Counted from the first letter of the stretch, positions 23,860-32,953 are shown. The stretch is 64,000 bases of DNA from Palsa-504 sp963753225 (GCA_963753225.1 CAVWBQ010000001.1:1-64000); one strand, 5' to 3'. Notes: a model not told the origin generated them from the letters alone. Translations and numbers: made by a program.

Positions 23860-26800
23860 ATGACGACTATCAGCTCGACTAAGGCTTTCGTTGACTCTGA
23901 CCGCGAGTTCTGGCACGGCGTGCTGACCGGCGGCGGATTTACCCCGATCCCGCGGTGGACCCTGGACCCGGTGCCAGGGGTGGCCGCATGCGAGGCGCTG
24001 GTTCCCGGCGACCTGCTGCCCGCGCTGCGGCAGCGGGCCGCCGAGCTCGGCGTGCCGCTCAGCTCGATCCTGCTGGCCGCGCACGCCAAGGTGCTCGCGG
24101 CTCTTTGCGGCGAGTCCGAGGTGGTGACCGGTTACCTGGCCGCGCTCCGCGGCGTGCCGCTGCCCTGCCGGCTGGTGACCGCACCCGGTTCGTGGCGGGC
24201 GGTGTTGCGCCAGGCCCACCGGACCGAGTGGGAGCTGCTGGCTCACCAGGACTTCCCGGTTGGCGATCTGGCGGGTGAGCTCGGCCTGGCCAGCCCGGCG
24301 TTTGAGACCGTGTTCGACGCGCTGGGCGGCGAGGGCACGCTGGCGCCGGACACCGTGCTGTGGGTGAGCATCTGGCCGCACCGGGGCCGGCTCGCGCTGC
24401 GGCTGCGGTACCGGACCGAGGCGCTCGACGCGGACGCGGCGGCCAGGATCGCCGGCTATCACCTGGCCGCGCTGGCGCAGATCGCCGCCGACCCGGAGGC
24501 CGAGCACGGGCGGCAAACCCTGCTGAGCCCGGCCGAGCTCGGCTTCCAGCTCGACGGGCTGGCCGGACCGGACCGGTCACGCCCTGACCGGCGGATGCAC
24601 GAGCTGTTCGAGCAGCGCGTCCGGATGCATCCGGACGCCATCGCGGCGACCTGCGGCGACCGGCAGTGGACCTACGCCGAGCTCAACGCCCGGTCGAACC
24701 GGCTGGCCCGGGCCCTGCTGGCCCGGGGCCTTCGCCGCGAGGGCGTCGTCGCCGTGGTGACCGAACGCAACCTGGACTGGATGGCCGCCGTCCTGGCGAT
24801 CTTCAAGGCCGGCGGGGTGTACCTGCCCATCGAGCCGCACTTTCCGGCCGACCGCATCGCCAGGACGCTGTCCCGGGCCGGGTGCGAGCTCGTGCTGACC
24901 GAACCGGGCAGCACGACCACGCTCGGCCCGGCCCTGGACGGCATGCCCGCCGTCCGGACGCTCTACGCCGAGGACGCCTACGCCGAGAACCACGCGGACG
25001 ATGACCTCGGCATCGAGGTCGGGCCCGATCAGCTGGCCTACATCTACTTCACCAGCGGCTCCACCGGCGAGCCGAAGGGCGCGATGTGCGAGCACGCGGG
25101 CATGCTCAATCACTTGTTCGCCAAGATCGAAGACCTGGAGATCGGCGCGGGGCAGGTGGTCGCGCAGACCGCGCCGCAGTGCTTCGACATCTCGATGTGG
25201 CAGCTCGTGTCCGCGCTCCTGGCCGGCGGCCGCACCCTGATCGTCGAGCAGGAGGTGATCCTGGACGTCGGGCGCTTCCTCGACACGATCATCGACGGCC
25301 GGGTGAACGTTCTGCAGGTCGTGCCGTCCTACCTCGAGGTGGTGCTGTCCTACCTGGACCAGCATCCCCGTGAGCTGCCTGACCTGCGGTACGTGTCGGT
25401 GACCGGCGAGGCGCTGAAGCCCGGGCTCGCACAGCGCTGGTTCGCGGCCAAGCCCGGTATCAGGCTGCTCAACGCGTACGGGCTGACCGAGACCTCGGAC
25501 GACACCAACCACGAGGTCATGGACAAGGCGCCGGACGACGACCGGATCCCGCTCGGCCCCCCGGTTAGCAACGTGCGGGTCTACGTGGTGGACGAGGAGC
25601 TGCGGCCGGTGCCGCTCGGCACGCCCGGCCTGATCGCCTTCTCCGGGGTCTGCGTCGGGCGCGGGTACATCAACGACCCCGAGCGCACCCGGCAGTGCTA
25701 CATGACCGATCCGTACCGCGAGGGCCAGCGCCTCTACCTGGGCGGGGACTACGGCCGCTGGCGGCCGGACGGCAAGCTGGAGTTCCTCGGCCGCCGGGAC
25801 AGCCAGGTCAAGATCAGCGGCTTCCGCATCGAGATCGGCGAGATCGAGAACACCCTGCTCCGGGTGCCCGGTGTCCGCGACGGCGCGGTGGTGGTCGCGG
25901 CGCGGCCCGGCCAGGCTCAGCGCCTGGTGGCGTTCTACTCGGGCCAGGGGCCGATCGAGGCCGGCGTCCTGCGGGACCGGCTGGGCACCTCGCTACCCTG
26001 GTACATGGTCCCCTCGGCCTTCCACTGGCTGGCGAGCCTGCCGCTGACCGACAACCGCAAGACCGACTCCAAGAAGCTGACCGCGCTCGCCACCGAGCTC
26101 GACGCGGACACCGGAACGGACTACGACGCGCCGGGGACACCCACCGAGCGGCGACTGGCGGCGGCGTGGGCGAAGGTACTCGGCATCACCGCGGAGGGGA
26201 TCAGCCGGCACGACAACTTCTTCGACCGGGGCGGCTCGTCGCTGCTGGCCGTGAAGCTGGCGATCGCGCTGGACCGCGCGGTCTCGCTCAAGGAACTGAC
26301 CAGGCACCCGGTGCTCGCAGACATGGCCGGGCTGGTCGACGGCAAGTCCGAACCGCGCTCCGGGCTGCTCCAGCCGCTGCTGGAACAGCCCGGCTCCGAT
26401 GCCGCCCTGGTGTGCTTCCCTTACGCGGGCGGCAACGCGGTGAACTTCCAGTCGATGGCCAGCGCCCTGCGGGGCAGCGGGCTGGCCGTCTACGCGGTCG
26501 AGCTGCCCGGTCACGACCTAGCCGCCGAGGACGAGCCGTTCGCCTCCATGGCCCGGGTGGTGGCGCAGGTCACCGCCGAGATCACCGGCCGGGGCCTGAG
26601 CCGGGTCCTGCTCTGGGGCCATTCCTCGGGTACGGCGTTCGCGCTGGCCACCGCGGTGCGTCTGGCCGAGCAGGGGGTCGACGTGGAGCGGGTGTTCCTC
26701 GGTGCGCAACTGCCCGGCGAGGCGGCCGCACGGCGCGCCAGCGTCACCGAGCTGACCGGGCGGAGCAATGCCGAGATCGCCGCGGCGCTGAGCGCGGACG

Positions 26801-27117
26801 GCGGCTACACCGAGCTCGCTGAGCTCGATGCGCAGCGCACCGGGCAGATCGGCGCCGCTTACCGGCACGACTGCGTGTCCGCGCACCGCTATCTCGCGGA
26901 CGCCCTGGACCGTCCGCCCGCGGCGAAGCTGTCCGCGCCGGTCACGGTGGTGGTGGCCGCCGACGACCCGGCCACCTCCGATTCAGCCGACCGCTATCGC
27001 GACTGGGGGTTCGTGGCCGGCCAGGTCGACCGGCACGAGCTCGCCGACGGCGGCCACTACTTCCTGCGCACCCGCCCGGCCGAGGCGGCCCACGCGGTGC
27101 TTGTCCGCACCCACTGA
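23860..27117 (+). CDS. nonribosomal peptide synthetase, half C - A - T - TE
   Basis: 1085 residues. About 1-225 resemble only the C-terminal lobe of a condensation domain; no HHxxxDG motif exists. The adenylation domain (about 245-745) has A3 TSGSTGEPKG (398-407), A4 QCFDISMWQ with the alpha-amino-binding Asp443, A5 NAYGLTE, A7 YLGGDYGRW, A8 GRRDSQVKISGFRIE and A10 Lys734 (NRKTD). The carrier Ser794 lies in FFDRGGSSLLA. The thioesterase (about 845-1085) opens VCFPYAGGNA and has the GHSSG elbow (Ser922) and a late His in GGHYFL, so it resembles type II or GrsT-like TEs. It starts 1 nt after the previous stop. Dap or another amino acid is the likely substrate from context. Confidence 0.92.
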   Translation: MTTISSTKAFVDSDREFWHGVLTGGGFTPIPRWTLDPVPGVAACEALVPGDLLPALRQRAAELGVPLSSILLAAHAKVLAALCGESEVVTGYLAALRGVPLPCRLVTAPGSWRAVLRQAHRTEWELLAHQDFPVGDLAGELGLASPAFETVFDALGGEGTLAPDTVLWVSIWPHRGRLALRLRYRTEALDADAAARIAGYHLAALAQIAADPEAEHGRQTLLSPAELGFQLDGLAGPDRSRPDRRMHELFEQRVRMHPDAIAATCGDRQWTYAELNARSNRLARALLARGLRREGVVAVVTERNLDWMAAVLAIFKAGGVYLPIEPHFPADRIARTLSRAGCELVLTEPGSTTTLGPALDGMPAVRTLYAEDAYAENHADDDLGIEVGPDQLAYIYFTSGSTGEPKGAMCEHAGMLNHLFAKIEDLEIGAGQVVAQTAPQCFDISMWQLVSALLAGGRTLIVEQEVILDVGRFLDTIIDGRVNVLQVVPSYLEVVLSYLDQHPRELPDLRYVSVTGEALKPGLAQRWFAAKPGIRLLNAYGLTETSDDTNHEVMDKAPDDDRIPLGPPVSNVRVYVVDEELRPVPLGTPGLIAFSGVCVGRGYINDPERTRQCYMTDPYREGQRLYLGGDYGRWRPDGKLEFLGRRDSQVKISGFRIEIGEIENTLLRVPGVRDGAVVVAARPGQAQRLVAFYSGQGPIEAGVLRDRLGTSLPWYMVPSAFHWLASLPLTDNRKTDSKKLTALATELDADTGTDYDAPGTPTERRLAAAWAKVLGITAEGISRHDNFFDRGGSSLLAVKLAIALDRAVSLKELTRHPVLADMAGLVDGKSEPRSGLLQPLLEQPGSDAALVCFPYAGGNAVNFQSMASALRGSGLAVYAVELPGHDLAAEDEPFASMARVVAQVTAEITGRGLSRVLLWGHSSGTAFALATAVRLAEQGVDVERVFLGAQLPGEAAARRASVTELTGRSNAEIAAALSADGGYTELAELDAQRTGQIGAAYRHDCVSAHRYLADALDRPPAAKLSAPVTVVVAADDPATSDSADRYRDWGFVAGQVDRHELADGGHYFLRTRPAEAAHAVLVRTH

Positions 27118-27134
27118 CTGAAAGGGACACTGAC

Positions 27135-28136
27135 ATGTCGCACTCATCCCTGGCGTCCTTGATGGACGTGGAGCTCCAGCCGGGTAAGCCCCCGGTAGTA
27201 CACACCGGAACCGGTGACGGGGCCAACTGGGCCGCAGGGCACCGCAACGCGCTGCGCGCCGTAGTCGCCGAGCACGGCTGCGTCCTGATCCGCGGTCTCG
27301 GGCTGCGCGACGCGGCCGGGACCGGCACCGTCTTCCAGCGGCTGGCGGTCAGCCTGATGCCCGAACGGGAGGCCTTCGCGCCACGCGAGCCTCATGCTGG
27401 AGGGCTGTATTCGGCCACGCCGTGGCCGCCGAACCAGCAGATGTGCATGCACCACGAGCTGAGCTACCGGCTGGAGTTCCCCGGCCTGATGCTGTTCGCG
27501 TGCCTGCGCGCCGCCGACAGCGGCGGGGCGACGGCGGTGTCCGACTCGCCGACCGTGCTCGGCGCGCTGCCCGCCAACCTGGTCCAGCGGTTCGAGCGGG
27601 AGGGCTGGATGCTCGTCCGCAACTACAACGACGACTTCGGGGCATCGGTTGAGGAGGCGTTCGGCACCGCCGACCGCGGCGAGGTCGAGCGGTATTGCCG
27701 GGCCAACGCGACCGAATTCGAGTGGCAGCCCGACGGCACCCTGCGCACCTGGCAGCGCCGCAGCGCGGTGGTGCGCCACCCGGTCAGCGGGCAGCGCTGC
27801 TGGTTCAACCAGGTCGCGTTCCTCAACGAGCGGACGATCGACCCCGAGGTGCGCGAGTACCTGGTGGACCTCTACGGCGAGGACGGGCTGCCCTTCACCA
27901 CCCGCTTCGGCAACGGCGACCCGGTCGGTGAGGACATCGTGGAGCTGCTCAACGAGACGTACGAAGCCCACACCATGCGCGAGCCCTGGCAGGCGGGCGA
28001 CCTGCTGCTGGTGGACAACGTCCGGACCGCGCATGCCCGCGAGCCGTACGAAGGTTCACGCGAGGTGCTCGCCGGCCTGGCCGACCCGGTACGGCTGGCC
28101 GACTGCTCGCCGAGCATCGAGGTGACGGCGGGATGA
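27135..28136 (+). CDS. TauD/SyrP-like Fe(II)/2-oxoglutarate-dependent oxygenase
   Basis: 333 residues of the TauD/TfdA fold. The iron ligands are visible as H106-H-E108 (MCMHHELSY) and His300 (DNVRTAHAREPYEG), with the 2-oxoglutarate Arg shortly after. The carboxylate ligand is Glu, as in SyrP-type and DdaC-type enzymes that hydroxylate or epoxidise carrier-bound NRPS intermediates. It starts 17 nt after the NRPS stop behind AAAGGG, and its end overlaps sbnB by 4 nt (ATGA). It probably modifies the amino acid or acyl group held on the NRPS carrier (inference). Confidence 0.88.
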   Translation: MSHSSLASLMDVELQPGKPPVVHTGTGDGANWAAGHRNALRAVVAEHGCVLIRGLGLRDAAGTGTVFQRLAVSLMPEREAFAPREPHAGGLYSATPWPPNQQMCMHHELSYRLEFPGLMLFACLRAADSGGATAVSDSPTVLGALPANLVQRFEREGWMLVRNYNDDFGASVEEAFGTADRGEVERYCRANATEFEWQPDGTLRTWQRRSAVVRHPVSGQRCWFNQVAFLNERTIDPEVREYLVDLYGEDGLPFTTRFGNGDPVGEDIVELLNETYEAHTMREPWQAGDLLLVDNVRTAHAREPYEGSREVLAGLADPVRLADCSPSIEVTAG

Positions 28137-29170
28137 CCGGCATGAGCGCGCCGCCGTTCGCGGTCATCTCCGGCGCCCAGGTCCGTGACGCGCTGCGCGG
28201 CCGGGAACGGCAGATCACCGAGCTGGTCGAGGAGACCTACCGGATACACGGCGCCGGCGACTCGGTCAACCCGCCGTCGTACTTCCTGCGCTTCCCCGAC
28301 CGCCCGTCGGCCCGGATCATCGCGCTGCCCGCCTCGATCGGCGGGAAGGTCCGGGTGGACGGCCTGAAGTGGATCTCCAGCTTCCCGGAGAACGTGGCGG
28401 CGGGCATCCCGCGGGCCTCGGCCGTGCTGATCCTCAACGACCACGACACCGGCTACCCGTTCGCCTGCCTGGAGAGCTCGATCATCAGCGCCACCAGGAC
28501 CGCCGCGTCGGCGGCCCTCGCGGCGGACTGGCTTACCCGAGGCCGGCCCCGGCCGGCCCGGGTGGGGTTCTTCGGGACCGGCCTGATCGCCCGCTACATC
28601 CACACGTTCCTGGCCGGGACCGGCTGGTCGTTCGACGAGATAGGCGTGCACGACCTGTCCGCCGGGCATGCGGCCGGCTTCCGCGGCTACCTGGAGAATG
28701 CGGGTCCCGGCCGGATCACCGTGTACGAGGACGCGGAGCAGCTGATCCGGTCCAGCGACCTGGTGGTCTTCGCCACCATCGCCGGGGAGCCGCACGTCAG
28801 CGACCCGTCGTGGTTCGGGCACAACCCGGTCGTGCTGCACGTGTCGCTGCGCGACCTCGCGCCGGAGATCCTGCTCGGCTCGACGAACCTGGTCGACGAC
28901 GTGGAGCACTGCCTGAAGGCCAGCACGTCACCGCACCTGGCCGAGCAGCTGACCGGCAGCCGGGACTTCCTGGCCGGCACGCTGGCCGACGTGATGGCCG
29001 GGCGGGTGACGGTGCCAGGCCGGCCCGTGGTGTTCTCCCCGTTCGGCCTCGGGGTGCTGGACCTGGCGGTGGGCAAGTACGTCTACGACGAGGTGACCCG
29101 TTCCGGCGAGCTGAACGTCATCGACGACTTCTTCCACGAGCTACGCCGGTACGCGCCCGGCCCGGCTTAG
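28133..29170 (+). CDS. sbnB: SbnB-like N-(2-amino-2-carboxyethyl)-L-glutamate dehydrogenase
   Basis: 345 residues of the ornithine cyclodeaminase/mu-crystallin fold. The NAD site is VGFFGTGLIARYIHTFLA, and RVDGLKWISSFPEN is the substrate region with the conserved Lys. In Dap biosynthesis SbnB oxidatively cleaves the SbnA product to L-2,3-diaminopropionate and 2-oxoglutarate. Its start overlaps the oxygenase stop (ATGA), placing it last in the five-gene operon. The 2-oxoglutarate released is also the co-substrate of the oxygenase encoded just upstream. Confidence 0.9.
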   Translation: MTGMSAPPFAVISGAQVRDALRGRERQITELVEETYRIHGAGDSVNPPSYFLRFPDRPSARIIALPASIGGKVRVDGLKWISSFPENVAAGIPRASAVLILNDHDTGYPFACLESSIISATRTAASAALAADWLTRGRPRPARVGFFGTGLIARYIHTFLAGTGWSFDEIGVHDLSAGHAAGFRGYLENAGPGRITVYEDAEQLIRSSDLVVFATIAGEPHVSDPSWFGHNPVVLHVSLRDLAPEILLGSTNLVDDVEHCLKASTSPHLAEQLTGSRDFLAGTLADVMAGRVTVPGRPVVFSPFGLGVLDLAVGKYVYDEVTRSGELNVIDDFFHELRRYAPGPA

Positions 29171-29175
29171 GCCCG

Positions 29176-30621
29176 TCACCCCGCGGGCGCGATGTTGGCG
29201 TTCATCCGGAACAGGTTCGCCGGGTCGTACCTGGCCTTGAGGCGCGCCAGCTCGGCGTACTTCTCCGGTCCGCCGAGGGCCTCGACCACGCGGTCCTGCT
29301 CGTCGAAGTTGAGCATGTTGACGTAGACGCCGCGGCCGGTCCACGGGGCCAGGCCAGCGACGGCCGTGCGGGTGCGGGCGATGTAGTCCTCGTCGTCGGC
29401 CGGGTCGTCCCAGCGCATGGCGAAGTTCAGCCAGAGCAGGTAGCCGCGGTTGGAGAACGCGGTGTCGGCCTCGGTGACGTCGCCGATGGCGCCGCCGAGT
29501 CCGATGATCTCGACCTCGCCCTCCATCGGCATGTCCTGCCAGAAGGCGACGAGCCTGTCGACGGCCTCGTCGGCCAGGTCGGCGACGTGCGCCTCCTTGG
29601 TGTAGTAGCGGTGGCCGTCCTCGAACTCGGTATCGATGAGCCGCTGCACGCCGGCCGCGAACGGCAGCACGGTGCTGGCCTTGATGCAGGGCTCGCCGAC
29701 CTCGGTCAGGCGGCCGATCGTCTCGGCGCCCTCCGGGTCCCCGGCGTCGTCCAGCCACATCGAGACCAGCATCAGCAGGCGCTTCCCGACATACTCGGGC
29801 GGGACGAACGGCAGGGCCGGCATGTCGTGCTTGAGCGCGGCGTGCCAGCCGACCAGACGGGGCAGCGTGGGTACCACGCTCGCGTAGCCGCGCAGCGCGG
29901 CGGCCGCCTGCTCCGGCTCGTAGACCGAGACGCCGATGCGCATCATCGGGCCGAAGTCGTGGGCGCGGAAGGTGAAGCGGGTGACGATGCCGAAGTTGCC
30001 GCCGCCGCCGCGCAGCGCCCAGAACAGCTCGGGATGGCTATCGGCGCTGGCCTCGATCACCTCGCCGCTGGCCAGCACGAGCTCCAGGGAGACGAAGTTG
30101 TCGCAGGTGAGGCCGTGCTTGCGGGAGAACCAGCCGATCCCGCCGCCCAGCGCCAGGCCGGCCACGCCGGTCTCGGACATGATCCCGGCCGGGACGATCA
30201 GCCGGTGGGGCGCGGTCGCGGCGTCGACGTCGCCAAGCCGGCAGCCGCCGCCCGCGTGCACCAGCTTGCGCTCCGGGTCGACGCTGACCTCGCGCAGCCC
30301 GGACAGGTCGATGGTCAGGCCGCCGTCCGACATGGCCTTGCCCGCCACGTTGTGGCCGCCGCAGCGGACCGAGGGCGGCAGGCCGTGCTCGCGGGCCACG
30401 TTGACCGCGGCCACCACGTCCTGGGTGCTGCTGCAGCGCAGGATCAGGCCGGGGCGCCGGTCGACCATGGCGTTCCACAGCTGGCGGGCCTGCTCGTACT
30501 CGGCGTGGTCCGGGCCGATGATGTCGCCCTTGAACTGCCCGGCCAGCTGGTCGGTAATACGCAGTCGCAGCTTCTCGTCGATTCTCGACGATAGCGTCGG
30601 GGAAAGGGCCGGGGATGACAT
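29176..30621 (-). CDS. FAD-linked oxidase of the berberine-bridge/oligosaccharide-oxidase type
   Basis: 481 residues of the PCMH fold. FAD-binding blocks are RCGGHNVAGKAMSDGG (His position for 8-alpha-histidyl linkage), GGGCRLGDVD and GLALGGGIGWFSRKHGLTCDN in two stretches, where the Cys before DNF matches the 6-S-cysteinyl site. Bicovalent FAD is therefore likely. The C-terminal BBE motif ARYDPANLFRMNANI is intact. It is the last gene of a minus-strand operon (20 nt after the DUF1857 gene) and converges on sbnB with only 5 nt between stops. No export signal is seen. It probably oxidises an alcohol, phenol or sugar in the catabolic pathway upstream. Confidence 0.9.
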   Translation of the reverse strand: MSSPALSPTLSSRIDEKLRLRITDQLAGQFKGDIIGPDHAEYEQARQLWNAMVDRRPGLILRCSSTQDVVAAVNVAREHGLPPSVRCGGHNVAGKAMSDGGLTIDLSGLREVSVDPERKLVHAGGGCRLGDVDAATAPHRLIVPAGIMSETGVAGLALGGGIGWFSRKHGLTCDNFVSLELVLASGEVIEASADSHPELFWALRGGGGNFGIVTRFTFRAHDFGPMMRIGVSVYEPEQAAAALRGYASVVPTLPRLVGWHAALKHDMPALPFVPPEYVGKRLLMLVSMWLDDAGDPEGAETIGRLTEVGEPCIKASTVLPFAAGVQRLIDTEFEDGHRYYTKEAHVADLADEAVDRLVAFWQDMPMEGEVEIIGLGGAIGDVTEADTAFSNRGYLLWLNFAMRWDDPADDEDYIARTRTAVAGLAPWTGRGVYVNMLNFDEQDRVVEALGGPEKYAELARLKARYDPANLFRMNANIAPAG

Positions 30622-30641
30622 GGGCGGTGGTCCTTTCGGTT

Positions 30642-31118
30642 CTAGGCTGAGACCTGTGATGCCAGGCGGCGCATGGCGTTCAGGGTGGCGGCCACGGCCT
30701 TGAGGTAGTCGCCGGTCATCGAGTCCGCGTACTCCTGCTCCCTGGCCGAGCCTCCCTCAACTCCCGCCACGATCAGCGCGAAGCTGAAGCGGAGCTTGAG
30801 GTCGTCGTCCGGGCCCTCGATCTCGTTGGCAATCGTGCCGAGCACCGGCCCGGCGATGCGGGTGAACGTCACCCGGTGCGGCTGCTCCAGCGTGATCCGC
30901 TCGGTGAAGCGCTCGCCGCGGCCCTGTCCGATTGATAGGGCGATGTCCCGGTCGAAGATGGCCTCGCCGTACCGCTCGGTGACCTCGCAGTAGGTCATGC
31001 TGGGCACGAACGGCAGCGCGTTGCTGGCCTTGAGTACCAGGCCGGCCCAGACGGCGGACCGGTCGAGTTCCGGCTCGCCCGCCACGTTGACCGGCAGTGC
31101 GTGCGTAACGAAGATCAT
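30642..31118 (-). CDS. DUF1857 / SRPBCC-fold protein
   Basis: A 158-residue ligand-binding START/Bet v1-type fold matching DUF1857 (AtaL-like) proteins. The opening is MIFVTHALPVN, followed by LVLKASNALPFVPSMTYCEV and a C-terminal long helix (EYADSMTGDYLKAVAATLN). The frame is open upstream to 31352, but ATG 31118 overlaps the fumarylacetoacetase-like stop by one base (TGATG), so it is the natural start. Such proteins bind or transform hydrophobic small molecules. The ligand is unknown. Confidence 0.8.
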   Translation of the reverse strand: MIFVTHALPVNVAGEPELDRSAVWAGLVLKASNALPFVPSMTYCEVTERYGEAIFDRDIALSIGQGRGERFTERITLEQPHRVTFTRIAGPVLGTIANEIEGPDDDLKLRFSFALIVAGVEGGSAREQEYADSMTGDYLKAVAATLNAMRRLASQVSA

Positions 31119-32002
31119 CAGTTCTCCTTCACGGTGTTCTCCAAGGTGCCGAGTCCGTCGATGGTGACCCGCACCACGTCGCCGCCGCGCAGGTACAGGC
31201 CCCGAGCCGCGCCGACACCGGACGGCGTGCCGGTGGCGATCACGTCGCCGGGCTCGAGCGTGACGATTTCGCTGGCGGCCGCGATGAGTTCGGCCACCGG
31301 GCAGACCATGTCGGCGGTGGACTCGTCCTGCTGCAGCTCCCCGTTCACCCACAGCCGCAGCCGCAGATCCTGCGGGTCAGGTACAAGGAAGGCCGGGGTC
31401 AGGCCGGGGCCGAGGGGCAGCGAGCCCTCGATGGACTTGGCCGCGAACCAGTCGTAGCTGAACGCCTCCGCCGGGGCCGCGTCGCGCCGGTGATAGCCGC
31501 GCGCCGTGATGTCGTTGCAGACACTGTAGGCCGCGACGTGAAACCCGGCCCGTTCGGGATCAATGTTCTTCCCCCTGACCCCGATGACCACGGCCAGTTC
31601 GGCCTCCCAGTCGTACCTGGCGCGAGCCGCGTCGCTGATCACGATCGGGTCCCTGGGGCCGATGACCGAGGTGGTGGGGGCCTTGAGGAAGAAGAACGGC
31701 CGCCAGCCGGCCTCCGGGATCCCGGCGCCCATCTCCCGCATGTGCTTGCGGTAGTTCACGCCGGCGCAGATCACCTTGCGCGGCCACCGCAGCGGCGCGA
31801 GCAGCGCGTCGCAGGTGATCACCGGCGCGTTGTCCACGTCCAGGTCGCGCAGGACGGCTTGCGCCGCGGGCCAGTCCTCGAGCAGGTCGAGGGGGCCTGG
31901 CCAGCGCTTGAGGTCGGCCGGCCCGACGAGCACGCCGTCCGCGCGCAGCACCCCGAAGCCCTGGCCGCCGTCGGCGGTGTAGCTGGCCAGCGACCAGGTC
32001 AT
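31118..32002 (-). CDS. fumarylacetoacetate hydrolase family protein
   Basis: 294 residues. The C-terminal FAH domain (about 75-290) shows VICAGVNYRKHM, the metal-binding Glu in RYDWEAELAVVIG, the AYSVCNDITAR stretch and the closing VIATGTPSGVG. The family hydrolyses C-C bonds of 2,4-diketo acids or hydrates and decarboxylates meta-cleavage products. ATG 32002 overlaps the upstream dehydrogenase stop by 4 nt. Together with two extradiol dioxygenases under the same predicted regulator, it is probably the step after ring opening. Confidence 0.9.
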   Translation of the reverse strand: MTWSLASYTADGGQGFGVLRADGVLVGPADLKRWPGPLDLLEDWPAAQAVLRDLDVDNAPVITCDALLAPLRWPRKVICAGVNYRKHMREMGAGIPEAGWRPFFFLKAPTTSVIGPRDPIVISDAARARYDWEAELAVVIGVRGKNIDPERAGFHVAAYSVCNDITARGYHRRDAAPAEAFSYDWFAAKSIEGSLPLGPGLTPAFLVPDPQDLRLRLWVNGELQQDESTADMVCPVAELIAAASEIVTLEPGDVIATGTPSGVGAARGLYLRGGDVVRVTIDGLGTLENTVKEN

Positions 32003-32859
32003 TGGTTCACCTGGTCGTGCACGCTGGCGATGTCCAGGTCGCCCCAGCCGTCGGCCAGGGCCTTGTCGAAGACCTCCTTGGCCGCGGCGAACACCGAGGC
32101 GGACAGGCCCATGCCGGCGGCGTGCTCCTCGATCTGCTCCAGGATCGGGTGCAGCGTGCTGATCGGGCCCGGGGCGGGAGTCCAGGCTTGTTCGGCCATC
32201 AGCGGGCCGCGCTGGCGCCAGATGGCCGAACTGGCGATGGAGTCGTCCAGGGTCTTCTGGACGAGTTGCAGGTCGAGGCCGCTGCGCCGGGCCAGGGCCA
32301 TCGCCTCGGCCGCGGCCACCGTGTGCACCGCGAGCAGCAGGTTGGCGACGTACTTCATCCGCGCGCCGGTGCCGAACGCGCCGGTGTAGATCCACGGCCC
32401 CGAGATGGCGTCGAGGACGGTTGTCACTGTGTCAACGCTGTCCTTGTCGCCCGAGACGAACGTGGTGGCCAGCCGCGGCGCGACCATGCCCGGGCTGCCG
32501 GAGATCGGGCAGTCGAGCAGGTCGCCGCCCCTGGCCTTTACCTTGTCGCGCAGGCGGGCCTTGCGGTCCACGTCGATGGTGCTCATCTCGATGTGGATGG
32601 TGCCCGGCTTGAGGGTGGTGAGCGTGCCGCGCGGGCCCGCGATGATCTCCTCGACGTCGTCGGCGGTGGGGACGATCGTGAGGATGACGTCCGCTTCCGC
32701 CGCGACCTCGGCCGCGCTGGCGGCGACCGTGCCGCCCTCCTTGGCCAGTTCGGGCGAGGCGCTGCGCCGGTAGCCGGTGACGCGGAAGCCGCGCACCATC
32801 AGGTTCCTGGCGATGGGCAGGCCCATCTTGCCCAGGCCGATCACGCCGACTCGGTCCAT
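31999..32859 (-). CDS. 3-hydroxyisobutyrate-dehydrogenase-like NAD(P) oxidoreductase
   Basis: 286 residues of the beta-hydroxyacid dehydrogenase family. The Rossmann motif is VGVIGLGKMGLPIARNL and the substrate loop is CPISGSPGMV (family DxPVSGG, here altered). The catalytic Lys is in ARMKYVANLLL. ATG 32859 follows GAGGAGGCAG. The longer open frame to 33450 crosses the divergent GntR gene and is a shadow. It is the first gene of a four-gene minus-strand operon whose promoter region carries two palindromic operators. Reduced or oxidised 2- or 3-hydroxyacid substrates are likely. Confidence 0.9.
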   Translation of the reverse strand: MDRVGVIGLGKMGLPIARNLMVRGFRVTGYRRSASPELAKEGGTVAASAAEVAAEADVILTIVPTADDVEEIIAGPRGTLTTLKPGTIHIEMSTIDVDRKARLRDKVKARGGDLLDCPISGSPGMVAPRLATTFVSGDKDSVDTVTTVLDAISGPWIYTGAFGTGARMKYVANLLLAVHTVAAAEAMALARRSGLDLQLVQKTLDDSIASSAIWRQRGPLMAEQAWTPAPGPISTLHPILEQIEEHAAGMGLSASVFAAAKEVFDKALADGWGDLDIASVHDQVNQ

Positions 32860-32890
32860 CGCTGCCTCCTCGCCGCGGTGGCTTGTAGCT

Positions 32891-32906
32891 AAACTGTATG
32901 CAGTTT
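32891..32906. promoter_or_regulatory. GntR-type operator copy 1
   Basis: AAACTGTATGCAGTTT: 6-bp inverted arms around TATG. It lies 32 nt upstream of the dehydrogenase start and between two divergent genes. The same palindrome recurs at 32938-32953 and 36019-36034. Confidence 0.8.
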
Positions 32907-32937
32907 GGTGGTCCGGTTCAAGGGGTTGCGCTCGGGT

Positions 32938-32953
32938 AAACTGTATGCAGTTA
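32938..32953. promoter_or_regulatory. GntR-type operator copy 2
   Basis: AAACTGTATGCAGTTA: same palindrome with one changed end base. It lies 47 bp (centre to centre) from copy 1 and about 54 nt before the GntR start, so autoregulation is likely. Confidence 0.8.
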
